From Karstenula rhodostoma CBS 690.94 (lineage: Eukaryota > Ascomycota > Dothideomycetes > Pleosporales > Didymosphaeriaceae): 64,000 nucleotides of DNA. Where the stretch lies: assembly GCA_010093485.1 (NCBI GenBank), contig MU001499.1, positions 868,001-932,000 on the forward strand. Reading direction: 5' to 3'. Below the pieces are notes generated by a model. That model did no database searches, was not told the DNA's origin, and saw nothing but the letters and a program-made list of their open reading frames with translations. This document shows, in pieces, positions 1-12,211 of the stretch (its first letter is position 1; every line of letters begins with the position of its first letter). A program made the position numbers and the translations under genes.

Positions 1-2400
1 CCGTCCCGCGATATTCGCATCGAACTATTGATACAGACTGGGGGGTAACCCCAAGGAGGAAAGATCATCACCAATGACCAGACTCTCGCTTGCATGGGGT
101 AACATCTTTCTTTCAGCTTGGATTCAGTAGCGCTGAACCGCAGTTTCGGAAACGAATATTCGTCCCTTCCCGCTGTAAGGTAATGCATGTTTTCGTGCGA
201 AAACTGGTCGGCCGCCTTGCTTTAACGCCACACGAAGCATCACGAGAATGGCGCGTGGTGAGTGGGGTCCTCTTCGTGTCCCACGTCAGGCTCTTCCATA
301 CGCAACCTATGAGCTCTACTGACCTCCCAGCATCATACTTATGAGAGACATAAGTCCATCCTCTCGCAAATAAGCGCCTTTTACTAGAAATGCGTCACAA
401 AAGCGCAGCTCCCGGTGTGTACCGAGGTCCTATAAATTTTGTGGCTTGTATCGAACCGCCGAATTCGGGGCAGAGCTACCCTTCCCTGGCCCAACCCTCG
501 TGGACTGACAGGGATCATTCCATGTGGCTTCCCGGACGGTACCAGATGTCATTTTCTCGAACGCACGCGACCCGGTTACTCCTCTCTTCATATTCCTCTC
601 TCGTAAAGCCCTAAGACGCTTCGAAATCCACCCCTGTGACTCGACTCAGCCGACATCCCAGCGCCTATGTTAATGCTCTGCATTTGCGAGCAGGCATCAC
701 CTGGGCAACGTCAATGGAGCGGCTGCAGTAGGTCTGAATTATTTCTACTGTTTTGATGCTACATGTTCTCTCGGAAGACCGGTTGTAACTTCTTGTATCG
801 ACGCTTTTTGAGACTCTAACTGAAACCTGGGTTCGGTACGCACACATGCTCGTATACGCACAAGCAAGCACTCGCGATGTAGCCTGGATCGTATTCACCG
901 CCATCCGGGTTTGCCTCGTCTTGTGTGAGTCAAAGGAGTGGTGCAGTTGCCTATAGGAAACTTTATTATAGTCGAACGGCGATTCCCATGTGCCCGCAAC
1001 GAGCCGAGATGCGAAAGCTCGGCGCACGGGGGTGAGAGTGGATGCACGTGGCAGCCCGTTCTCGCAACATATTGCGCTGAGGCCCCACCCCGACAACAAA
1101 ATTACCACGAGAGACATATCTTCAGCCCTAGAGCAAGCTTACTGGTGCTTTTTTTGCCCAGAGGAAAGTTCCACGAATTGAAAAGGTGCAAGCGTACAGT
1201 TAGCCCTACCAGTAAGCTGCGCCACATTGCTCTCGTAATTTCACATGGTCAAGTTTACAGTGTATGCTGATGCAGGGTAAAAATGCATATGGATCGTACC
1301 ACCTGGGATTGGTACAGATGATCTCGCAGTGAACATCAGAGACCCAATCAAAACAGGTGCATTGCTGAAGTGAAAGAGTTATCGTCAAACTTCCCACCGT
1401 TCGAAATCTATCGTTTGAGCATGTTACGAGTTGACTGGTTCGTTTCGAGTGGATGCTTCGCATTCTGACTACGACGCGCTGTCAGCAATTGTCTTGAGGA
1501 CAATACTAAGATTTCTGAACTATCAGCTGGATGATACATGAAAGTTCTGCATATCACCATCCTGACCTTCGAGTGCTAACAAAGCGACACGCTACTTGTT
1601 CGAGTATGCAGCTGGATCGCCCGCAGCACATCGCTCTAAGTAATTCCCTTACCCGGCGATAGTCGGGACGCGCGATACCGAAGATGTGGTATTCAGCTAA
1701 AATAATTATATTCGTACCGATCAGGGGTGTGTAGCGGGTGGTTTCCGAGAGACTAAATCTTTTCGGACTCGGATGACAGAGCGCTATGCTACGTCTCCTT
1801 CTCTGGCTCGCCTGTTGGAGCTTGTCGTAATCGTTTCCGCCACCTCTCGTCAGGAGCTTTGGCAATGTCTCGGTGCTGCAAGGTACGCTTGTCTACGACT
1901 TATCAGCTGTGCCATCTTCTTCTGTTTTTATTTTAGGAAACTATATGCTTTGAGATATCAGGAACTCGGCATCGAATGAACGTCTGATTCTTGCTTTAGA
2001 GCGCAACAACTTCAGTATCTTGGTCCACTGAAGGAACTGCATTACGACTGTCGACTCATGCTTGCGTCGAAGAGGCATTTCAACCAGTCAAAAGCAAATC
2101 CCGCCCTTCTTTATGGTGTCCTAGGACTCATGGATAATGCTCACTGCAGCAGGAACTACATTCAATAGCGTGAGCACAGGCGACTACTGCAAGCCCCCTC
2201 AGTGGAATTCTACCTCGTGGTCCTCATGGTGGCCTCGATAACCCCACAGCCCATGAAGGAGTCGTTCTCGGGGTCCCACTTGCTCGTGTACGCAGGGCAA
2301 TCACCAGCCAAGGCTCTTCACTTGCCAGGATCACGGCGGCACGACTCCCAGGAGCCAGAGTACCACTTACAACTGCTGACATGAACGTATAGGGTTAGTG
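1..2400. other. Gene-free left end
   Basis: No open frame longer than about 150 codons occurs here, and none of the short translations resembles a protein family I know. Base composition is mixed, without the extreme AT bias of the right end. No tRNA-like internal control boxes or long repeats were noticed. It may be old degenerate sequence or the distal upstream region of the laccase gene. Confidence 0.5.
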
Positions 2401-2418
2401 AGGGTCGTTCACAATGAA

Positions 2419-2427
2419 TATAAAAAG
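2419..2427 (+). promoter_or_regulatory. TATA-like box of the laccase gene
   Basis: The sequence TATAAAAAG lies 118 nt before the laccase start codon. That is a plausible spacing for a TATA element followed by a 5' leader of about 80-90 nt. It is assigned by pattern only. Confidence 0.4.
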
Positions 2428-2544
2428 ACTCTCGACTACCTCCTTGGAAACCACGTCGGTCCTCCAGACTCATTTGACGCCTATCCAACCTTCTCGGACA
2501 TCTTTCGCGCCTATTCTTACTGTCAATATCTTTACTGACCTACC

Positions 2545-4561
2545 ATGAAGTTTGTTACCACTGGGGCTGCCCTTATGGGGCTTTGCCTCACTGCCAATGC
2601 CTCCCCAATCCACGCTGAGCGCATGGATGCCTCTCATGCTCTTGCGAAGAAGCAGAGCTGTACCAACGGACCCAACAGCCGAAACTGCTGGCTTCCCGGC
2701 TTCGACTCTACCACCGATATGTACAATTCGTGGCCCAACACCGGACGCGTAGTCAGGTATGACCTCGCCGTCACCAACACTACTTGCAATCCGGATGGTA
2801 CGATCCCTTCGCCACTTTTGTGACTCAGTTGAATTCTTACCCGCGAGTATAGGCTCACGACAGCGTGTGTGCCTCCTGGTCGATGGCTCGATGCCCGGCC
2901 CAACAATCATTGGGAACTGGGGCGACACCTTCGAAATCACCATACGTAACAAAATGCAACACAATGGCACTTCTTTCCACTGGCATGGTCTCCGCCAGTT
3001 GCACTCGAATACGGAAGATGGTGTAAGTCTTCGGCTCCAGCTCACCGACAATGAAAACAAATCTAACAGCTATCGACCAGGTGAATGGAATCACGGAGTG
3101 CGCTCTAGCCCCTGGGGATACCAAGACCTATCGCTTCCGTGCTACTGAATACGGCACGAGTTGGTACCACTCTCACTTCAGTGCTCAATATGGCGATGGT
3201 ACATTAGGAACAATCATGTGTGTGTATCAAATAACCACATCGAACCTTTGCTGACACACTGACAGTATCAATGGTCCAGCCACGGCCAACTATGATGTTG
3301 ATCTCGGCACGTATACCGTACAAGATTGGTACAACATCACAGCTTATCACGCTTCTACCATAGCTTTGAACACCGGAAGGGGACCTGCTGGAACCAACAT
3401 TCTCGTCAATGGCACCAACAAGAAGACCGAAGGGACAGTGACTACTGGAAAGTACAACACAGTGAAGATCAAGACTGGCAAGAAATACCGCCTTCGCCTT
3501 GTCAACCCGTCCATCGACGCTGCCATTCGCGTTTCCCTCGATGGCCATCCCTTCACTGTCATTGCTAATGACTTTGTGCCTATCGTACCTTACAACACAA
3601 ATTGGGTTCTTGTTGGCATTGGACAACGCTACGATGTAATCTTCACCGCCAACCAAACAGCCGGCAACTATTGGTTCCGCGCGGAGGCCCATGCCCCGTG
3701 TGTGAGCTTTAATGCTGGAGTTGGACGAGCTATCTTCACTTACGACAATGTGACTGCCGCGGACCCTAACTCGGAGGCTCTCGGCGATGTACCTACGACA
3801 TGCGAAGATCCTAAATCAGTGCCAAAGATTGCAAAAAATGTCCCTAAGGATACATTTGCCAAGCAAGCGCAGCACCTGCCAGTTGCCTTCGACAATCGCA
3901 CCGTCACCACCAACAACCAGTCGATTGTGCTCTGGACTGTCAACGGAACGAGCATGATCATTGATCCTGCTGAGCCCACGCTCGAATACATGGCTAAAGG
4001 TCAAAGCAACTACCCCAAAAACTACAACCTGATCAATGTCTCGGACAGTGCTGCCTGGACCTATTGGGTCATCCAACAAGCGGTTGGTGCTCCAGGTCTA
4101 CCACACCCTATACATCTTCATGGCCACGACTCCTATGTTCTAGGCACAGGCAATGGTCAGTTCGACATTGATACTCACCTACCCACCCTGACCTTCACCA
4201 ACCCGACCCGTCGCGACGTCTACCACCTGCCAACCAACGGCTGGCTCGTCATCGCCTACCCAACGGACAACCCTGGAGCCTGGTTGATGCATTGCCATAT
4301 TGCATTCCACGTTGCTATGGGACTCAGTGTCCAATTTGTCGAGCGCGAAAGTGAGATCATCTTGCCGGCTCGAAACAGCGAGTGGTTCAACACCTGCAAC
4401 AATTACGGTAAGCTGACTTCCACTATCTATGCTATTCGCATGCTGAAGAAGTTCATATAGAAAACTACATTCGCAACAAGCCCGTCTACCCACAAGACGA
4501 CTCTGGCTTGAGGAAGCGCTGGCCCCCGCTCGAATGGCCCACCTCCCCAGCCCCTCTGTGA
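2545..4561 (+). CDS. Secreted laccase (multicopper oxidase)
   Basis: Five exons give 600 residues: 2545-2797, 2853-3022, 3081-3217, 3266-4407 and 4461-4561; the introns are 48-58 nt. The first 20 or so residues form a signal peptide. All four copper-binding blocks are present: HWHG at residues 127-130, WYHSH at 169-173, HPIHLHGH at 467-474 and HCHIAFH at 529-535. The position ten residues after the Cys ligand is Leu, as in ascomycete laccases. Such enzymes oxidise phenols with reduction of oxygen to water, acting outside the cell in pigment synthesis, lignin-derived phenol turnover or detoxification. DSGL at 581-584 is the known C-terminal processing motif of ascomycete laccases; 16 residues follow it. 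The length is normal and no defect is seen. The biological substrate cannot be told from sequence. Confidence 0.93.
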
Positions 4562-4678
4562 ACGGCCATCGACAGCCGTCCCTTCGTCGCCCCGATACTT
4601 GAATCGCGGTTGCTACTGTGGAGACTGCAAAAGCCCGCTGGAGGAGGAAGACTTATGACCTTTGAGCTGTTTGAAATA

Positions 4679-4755
4679 TTTGTGTTTTGGCACCCCACCG
4701 AGTTCCTTTATCGAGTTTTGCCGCGGCTTGCCCAAGCTCGCGAAGTATCATATTT
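4679..4755 (+). repeat. 77-bp dispersed repeat, copy 1
   Basis: This block matches 61575-61651 in the same orientation at 68 of 77 positions without gaps. Six of the nine differences are transitions, including an adjacent GG/AA change. It starts 118 nt after the laccase stop codon. I do not recognise the element. It could be a fragment of a transposon or a small non-autonomous element. Confidence 0.85.
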
Positions 4756-5871
4756 GACTGTGGAGACTTCCTTGGTCTGTTCTTGACTCCAGCGTGCTCT
4801 CGCGGAGTCCAGTTATGGCTTTATTGTTTATGTCTTGAATGAGCTTGTGGCTGCCAGGATGGACGGGATTGATGACGTGACACTCGCTCTACTTCGCTTC
4901 GCTTCGGTTGTTGATACTTTTGCGCGGCCCCTTCTTCTTTTACCCTATCTGTCGCCTCCTCACTGCACATGTACATACCATCTCGTTTCCTACCGTCTCT
5001 CTAGTATCGTTGAACCACGCTAAGCTAAACTGCGTCTATACATCCTTATCGCTTGGCACTGGTGAATGCAACTAAGTATGCATGCCAAAGGCGTCAATGC
5101 CTACCTTGGGTACTGCTCGGCTCCGTTATCTCTTATCCTGCTCACGAAGACCACCAGCCATACACACGAAACGCTAGGCCACATGTTCTCAGAGTGTGGA
5201 ATCGTGGCGTTGAGGCTATCAAGGCCCGCATTCCCGTGACCGATCGCGGGTCCCGGAATACGAAGAGGGTCCAATCGCCAAGAGTGCCTGAAGAAGTGCC
5301 GGCAGTAAGGCGTCTGCATAACCCGGTCGGATATGCCCGTCACCACCAACAGCTGTGTACGTGCCGGATCGCATGCAGGTCAGTCCTGGACGCGGTGTTG
5401 AGTTTGCGATGCTGTAAATAGCCGGCTGAGGCCGAGGCTGGCTGTGGTGATAGTGATACGAGCCGCTGTTGTTGGTGGTTCTGAAGCTGCAGAGCGCGCA
5501 AATAGGCATGGTGGAGACACGAGATTTTGGTACCATGAACGGGGCGCTCGCTTTCTCGAGGTCGTTTCGATGTGACGGCGTGAAAGGTGAAGGGTGAAAG
5601 GTGAAAGCCGCGGACGTGTCGCTAGCGCGACTCGGCAGGAACGCGTCACGTGGGGCGGTGCGAGTGACTGCCCCGCCGCCGAATGAGGATAGTGCGGGGC
5701 TCTGTGGGAAGGCGCGACGGCGCGACTGCGTGACTGGAGCTCACCGTCGCGCTGCCGCCTGACGAGAGCTTTGAGACATTCACGCCCGCTGCCTGATCGC
5801 CGCACGTGCACTCGACGTCGTCGTTCTTATGGCTCCCGGTGACATTCTATAGTACACTCGCTCGCCACCGC

Positions 5872-5879
5872 CTATATAT
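5872..5879 (+). promoter_or_regulatory. TATA-like box upstream of ATG7
   Basis: CTATATAT lies about 65 nt before the ATG7 start codon. Pattern match only; housekeeping fungal promoters often lack a strict TATA box. Confidence 0.25.
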
Positions 5880-5944
5880 CCATTAAGCGCCCGGTCGAGC
5901 TGCATAACACCTTTGCCCCTCCAACTGCCCGAGACTCGCCCACG

Positions 5945-8184
5945 ATGGCTACGCTCAAGTTCGCGCCCTGGCAGAGCGATGTCGACGTGCAGTTTTACGC
6001 TGCGCTTGCGCACATCAAGATCAACCATGATAAGCTCGACGACTCGGCACGCAAAGTGCTCGGTCTGTACGAGGTGCGCGCAAACGACGCGCCAGGCCGC
6101 TCCAATCGCATCCAAATACACCCAAACGCGCTGACTTCGGACGACACACCACCCAACTACTGTCGCGCCGAGGGCATTATTAAAAACTGCAACACCATCG
6201 AAGACTACAAGAACCTTGATAGGGCCCAGGTCTTGGAGCGCTGCGCCAAAACGGTAAGCTGCATGCCGCGGGGCCAACATGTTGAGCAACGGCTAACCTG
6301 CCAAAGATATGGGAAGCAATCCACGACGGCTCCATATACGAGTGTCCCTCGCTCCTTGCCGCCTTCACTCTGATCACCTTTGCGAACCTCAAAAAGTACA
6401 AGTTCACGTACCACTTTGGCTTCCCGGCTATACAATCAGACCCTCCGTGGAAGCAGGTCGGAGACATACAAAGGCTAAGCTCGCGAGAGACGGTTCAGCT
6501 GGTCGACGCTGTGCAGACTTGGAAGTACCGCTCCGATGCACGCCAGCGTGGCTTCTTTCTCGCAAAGAAGGTCCGCTCAAATTCACCCGACGACGATCCT
6601 GAAGGCCCGCCATCAACGCCTATCGACGAGCTGGGGTACCGGTGGGTGATTGGAAGCTTGGCATCCTACGAGAAGGATTTCTTCGAAGGCGTAGACAAAG
6701 GAGACCGATTTGTTTGCTTTGCCGATCCTTCTACCTACGAGGAGAACCCCAGCTGGATACTGCGGAACCTGCTAGTCCTCATACGCTATCGATGGAAACT
6801 CAACCATGCCCAAGTATTGTGTTATCGGGATACTCACATTCGACGAGATGAGGCCCGCTCTCTCATATTGCAGCTTGAATCACCAGCCATTGAATCGGAC
6901 ACGTCGACAGAGGCTACCGCACGAGTCCCAAAGTTACCGAAAGTGACTGGCTGGGAAAGAAATGAAAGCAACAAGCTCACATCGCGCATCGTCGACCTCT
7001 CCGAGTACATGGACGAGCGGAAACTTGCCGATCAAGCAGTAGATCTGAATCTCAAGCTAATCAAGTGGCGGATAGCTCCGACCATTGATCTGGACGTTAT
7101 AAAAAATTGCAAATGTCTTCTGCTCGGTGCCGGTACGCTAGGCTCATACGTTTCGCGGATATTGATGGGTTGGGGTGTGCGGAAAATCACTTTCATCGAC
7201 AATGCGACTGTGAGCTTTTCAAATCCTGTACGGCAGCCTCTGTTCAATTTCAAGGACTGTCTCCAGGGGGGCGCCAAGAAGGCCGAACGAGCCGCGGAAG
7301 CATTGAAAGAGGTTTATCCTGGCGTTGACGCGATAGGCTACGTGATGGAAGTGCCAATGGCAGGTCACCCTATCACGGACGAAATCCAGACGAAGTCAAA
7401 TTTCGACCAGCTAGACAGACTAATGGACGAACACGATGTCGTATTCCTACTAATGGATACACGGGAGAGTAGATGGCTACCTACTGTGATGGGTAAAGCC
7501 AAAGACAAGATCGTCCTAAATGCGGCCTTAGGTTTCGACACTTTCGTGGTCATGCGACATGGGCTGAAAACCGCCGAGGAAGCCGAAGGCGAAGAAGAGC
7601 TTGGTTGTTACTTCTGCAATGATGTTGTAGCACCAGCAGACGTAAGTCCCGATAAACGCAGTTCGATGATTTTATACTGACAATGCTAGTCTTTAAGCAA
7701 CGCTACATTAGACCAGCAATGCACGGTGACACGCCCAGGCGTCGCACCTTTAGCATCAAGTCTGCTAGTTGAACTCCTGATCAGCGTACTGCAGCACCCG
7801 TCCAAAGCTCGCGCACCGGTCGATCCCTCCAAAATTCCCGCGGTACAGCCACTCTCATCTTCGCATCCCTCATTACCAGTACCTTTCGTTCATCCGCTCG
7901 GTGTTGTCCCTCATACAATACGCGGAACCCTTTACGACTTTCACAACAGACAGGTTATTGGCAAACCGTACGACTGCTGCTCAGCATGTAGCGATAAAGT
8001 GCTGGAACTCTATCAGAAAGATCCCTGGGACTTTGTGCAGAAGGCGCTAAATGAAAAGGGCTGGGTCGAGGAGATGTCGGGACTTGCCGAGGTGCAGAGA
8101 AAGGCTGATGAGGCTGCCGCCGAGGTGGACTGGGACGAAGAGGAAGGCGAGTTCGGGGAAGAGGGAGAAGGTGAGTTGATTTAG
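5945..8184 (+). CDS. ATG7: ATG7, E1-like autophagy activating enzyme
   Basis: Three exons (5945-6253, 6307-7641, 7690-8184) give 712 residues, the usual length. ATG7 activates the ubiquitin-like proteins ATG8 and ATG12 with ATP and hands them to ATG3 and ATG10 in the cytosol, a core step of autophagosome formation. The N-terminal ATG7-specific domain (about 1-310) is followed by an E1-type Rossmann fold with the nucleotide loop GAGTLG at 378-383. The catalytic cysteine lies in [10 protein letters not shown], Cys559, directly after the second intron. The protein ends in an acidic tail, as is common in fungal ATG7. The start has a clean upstream context (CCCACGATGGCT). No defect is seen. Confidence 0.96.
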
Positions 8185-9670
8185 GAATCAGCTCAGGACG
8201 GCCGACTAGAAGCTGGGGACTTTTGGGTGGTATTCTTTTGGCCGGCCCATTCTCTGTCTTGGGTTGTTTTGTGGTTGTCTATTGGTTCTTGTGAGCGGTT
8301 TCAGCGTTCAGGTGTCCAGGCGTCCAGGCGTTCGGAGAAAGGGTGCGCTCGAGAACGTTGCTATCACTCGTGGAGTTTCAGTGTTCCTTTGTCCAAGCTT
8401 CTGAAGTTTCCTAGACGTCGAAAATTACTTGTCGTCGATGAAAGCCCACCCCCGGCGCTCCCAACAGTATGAGCCGTACACTAATTGGACCGTAGTACGA
8501 TCGGCACGGTCTCTTAAGTAATATACCTTGTTTAAAAAAAAGCCTTGTATGTAATCCGTGCCCGTTAAGTCGTACTCAATTAGCGTACGGCTGAAAAAGC
8601 GTTGGGTCCCTCTCCAGTGGCACACTCCACTGAAGCGCTGCCCGGGACCAAGGAACCGCGAGGGGCTGACAGCTGTCTTTCAAGTTAGGTGCCGCTTGAC
8701 AGACAAGAGTTCCAGCTGGCAGCGCGTCGCACTTTAGGTGCGACCGTCCGTTGCCAATCTACACTAGTATAGAACATTGGACTATAATCCCACCACCTGT
8801 CGGTGCGTCTCCCTTGCCTTTGCTTCTGCAACATAGTTTCCTTCCTTCCCGAAATACTTTGAGCAGAAAATCTTCATGTGCGAGGCACACTATACACGGC
8901 ACTTCCGCAATCTTCCTGCATTTGATGCCATACATGAAGCACGCTGCACGAAGATCCACTTTATCCGCCTGCGCCATCTGCTTCAACAGCCGTGGGAACA
9001 TTTGTTTCCATGGTCAACTTCCCGCAGGAATGGTTCTCCGTTCAACCCCTCGTTCGGATCGACGGCTCCTGACCTTGCAGCGAATCTACCAAAGCACCAC
9101 TTTTGCAAATAGCAGCGTCTTGCATGGCTGTCCTCGCTCAGCAGGCATGAAACCCCGCCAGTAAGTGGTTTTAGATAAGGCGAAGCCAGTGTGAAGAACG
9201 TATCTCAGAGTTGGCTTTTAAGTAACCCGTTAATTCGGATTATCCCTACCGCTCAGGGAGGCGGCTAGTCAGTGATTTCACGATCTAAGCAGAACCGTAA
9301 TCGCTTTTTCATCGACCAGCCAGCTTCATAGAACCTGGGTACGATGTTACGACGGCTTCATGCATGTCGCTGCAGAAAAATCACTCACTGACGGGTCAGC
9401 TGTGTTTATACGTAACCCGTTGATTGCGGTTGCCCCTGATATGTCATCCAACAATTCCGCTTTATTAGCAGCCCAGGAAACAAGCCGTATGTCCAAGGAC
9501 CCTTATTCTAATACATCACCTGAGAGGCATGATAGGGAAGAAGGTGAGCGAGTGAGCTCTAATGATGTGCCGATGCCTAGTAGATTATAGCTTAGACCTG
9601 GAAGGTTTTTGCCAACCTGGTGGGCGGCTAACCTATCGACATCTTCTGGCTCTTCTTGGTCACAGCAACC
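8185..9670. other. Gene-free stretch after ATG7
   Basis: No supported gene. Two similar segments of about 25 bp, at about 9222 and 9412, both begin GTAACCCGTT and differ largely by A/G changes, so they may be remnants of a mutated repeat. Open frames here have no recognisable motif. Confidence 0.45.
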
Positions 9671-9678
9671 ATAACCTG

Positions 9679-11500
9679 GACCCAAGTGTAGTTGCAAGCT
9701 CAGGTTCGATCAAATTTACAGAACAACCAACCCTACTAGGAAACTTTTAGGGTCTCGCAGCTGAACAAATCTTCGCATCTCCACTTGTCTACACAGGAAA
9801 CAATGGGACCCAATACATCTACGTCGCAAGGACGCAGAGCAACCTCTAAAATTTGGATGCAAAAATGGAGGCTATAGTTGCAAGTCGAAACCTTCATGTT
9901 CCGTTCCTGCAGGTTGAGCTAGAAAGTAGGATGTTTTCGGCGTTCAATACAGATGCCTAGAGTTACTCCGCTAAAAGGCTGTATTAATATCAAACCACTT
10001 ATTGGCATCACGACCACAGGTATAACTGGCCTGTTCACCGATGTTTGGTACGTTATATCGAAAACATACGCGGGGTAATTCCAAAACGGTAACTTCTCCG
10101 TATCCAATCCGCCCGAGCGTCTGAACGGCAGGTACTGGCAACACGCTGTTTATACAGAAGATTTGTCGAAGGTCGCTGGTTGGCCTGTACTACTCGATGG
10201 CACTGCTTTTCGGAACAACCCAAACCGAATGTTCCTCGGTGGAAATTAGTATTCTCGACCTGGCGCTATGATTGTCGGCGACTATCTCTATACTTGGCTA
10301 CGTAGCACAGCAGCCCACTCTGCTGGGGAATCTTGGGGACTCTTCGTTCAGTGTCACAAATTTCAGCTTCTCTTTGGTGTCGCCAACTGGGCCTTGGATC
10401 CAACCAAATACTACCTCTTCTGGTCAATTGCAGGGAGGATACTTTCCTTTCAGCGGGCTACCGCTCACAATGGCGCCGGGTAGGCCTGCAACACTCACCG
10501 TCACGTATTGCACGCAAACTCCAGGAAATGACACTGTGTTTCTAACAGGGTTCTCAAACGGAGGCTCTGCCAGTTTTCACCGCTTCGGGTTTCGCGGGGA
10601 CGCAGCCTAAAGCGATTGTGGAATTTCGAAAGCCCGACAGGTTGGGCTGGGTACTTTACAATAATTCGGCACCCTTCAGTTTTGTTACAGTTTACGAAAG
10701 GCAGGCCGGAATCTGCTGTTCCGCCTCACAAATTGCGGCGGCCCTCTTGCAGTCCCTTTGCCTGTTGCTGTCTCAAAGCCTCCATATGGTATCCCAGGCA
10801 TTATCGGCAAGACGAACAACATCGATCTGGCGGAAGGCACCATCGTCTCTGTGGCTGGTAGCCAAACGGCCCAAATGTTCTGTGCCGTGTCGTGCCAAAG
10901 TCACAGGTAAATCTTCCCAGTTACAGTGGCTCGACGGTCTGGACAATGAACACCAATGATCCAGACCTTGGGAAGCTGTTCATACAGTTATCCAGCCAAG
11001 CTGCATCCGAGCAGGCTGGCCCCCTTCTGCCAAACGGTACGGCGCAATGCGGTTACACTGGCTGCTCCAAAGAAGGCAACCCCGGAAGACAATTGACCAT
11101 ACAGGCGTTCACAGACACCGTCAACAACACCAACAACACCACCATCAAATGTATCAATACCTGCAGCTTGCTCGGTCATATATTCGTTGGAACAGAGTTC
11201 TCCACTGAATGTCGGTGCGGCATGACTATCCCAATCTCAAAGAGCGATGATGTGGCTATGAACGCGACTTCTTCTAAAGTCATGACGGCCGTTTGTCGAT
11301 GGCTGAGACGATTCAACATAATGATGCAAGTCTCGAAAATGGCAACAAGTGTTGGTTGGACAACACACTTGCGATCACGGCGGCGAATTCGAGGGCGCCC
11401 GAAAGCGACTGCAACCTTAGCTGCGTTGGTGCTAGGGGTAAGTTATGTGGTGCAGCGGATAGGATCAATCTTTGGGTGAGGAATTTCGGGACGTATCTGA
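9679..11500 (+). pseudogene. Broken PQQ-propeller/WSC-domain surface protein gene
   Basis: Conserved-looking protein segments occur in order on the plus strand, but with stops and frame changes. A propeller-like part begins near 9751 (frame with IFASPLVYTGNNGTQYIYVA). It continues at 9979-10290, where TAA and TAG sit at positions that should be Gln or His codons. From about 10300 to 10620 a Ser/Thr-rich beta domain follows, and at about 11140-11480 a Cys-rich WSC-type domain (GTEFSTECRCG, then ESDCNLSCVGARGKLCG). From memory of this fungal family (PQQ-like propeller, Ig-like beta domains, WSC), roughly 400 codons are missing near 10290. A 70-nt piece at 9679-9750 seems to come from the later beta domain but lies in front of the propeller. 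I infer a duplicated gene inactivated by RIP, deletion and rearrangement. Confidence 0.75.
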
Positions 11501-12211
11501 TGTTTAGGGGTCTGATCAAGGGAAGGTGTGTTCAAGCACTGGCGAGTTCCTAATCGTTGTTTCATGCTACTGCGTTTGCTATCGTGCTGTATTATGTGAC
11601 ATTGTAGTCGGCGCGGTGGAAACGGTGTAGACGGTATCAATTATTCCTGGTTCATAGTAATATCACGTTGTTTCGTGCGCTTCAACGATCGCCCCGTGTC
11701 GTCAATGTAGTTCACACTTCGATGCCTCGACCCTGTACATCTGAAACACCGACCCAACCCGCGAATCTACTCGCCATACCCACCCATCGTTCGCTTCAGC
11801 GCGCGACGCTCGTCCCATCAAATGGCACCGAAGACAACCCCAACGACAGATCATTGCATGAGCACGACCTGCATCCGGGGGAGCCAGCACGGAGCAGCGG
11901 AAGCATCGTCAAGGGGCGACCCTGCTTGGAAAAGTGGAGATCATTTACACCTGCATGAGCATGGATAGGCGTGACACGAGGGCGCATCTAAATCTGCTCG
12001 CCCTGCGTAAGGGTAAGGGTTGGGTATAAAGGAGGTGATCCTGCTGTTTGAGTTTGGGATTTGCACGTCCGCTGGAAAACCAAACCGCCGATTGAACTTC
12101 GTGGATTAACACACTCTACCGTCAAACAATGAGACTACCATACAGGATGCAAACCGCTGCGACCATCATATACCACCATGGGGGTAGTAGAAACTCGCCA
12201 GCTACTCGTCC
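11501..12211. other. Pseudogene-P450 intergenic region
   Basis: No gene seen. It would contain the 3' end of the minus-strand P450 transcript. A purine-rich stretch with AGGGTAAGGGT lies near 12005-12025. Confidence 0.4.

Larger units (their letters stand above)
4562..5944. other. Laccase-ATG7 intergenic region
   Basis: No supported gene. It holds copy 1 of a 77-bp dispersed repeat (4679-4755) and, from about 5.5 kb on, a GC-rich ATG7 promoter area with short purine-rich repeats near 5580-5610. Open frames on both strands here, up to 143 codons, show no recognisable motif. Confidence 0.5.
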
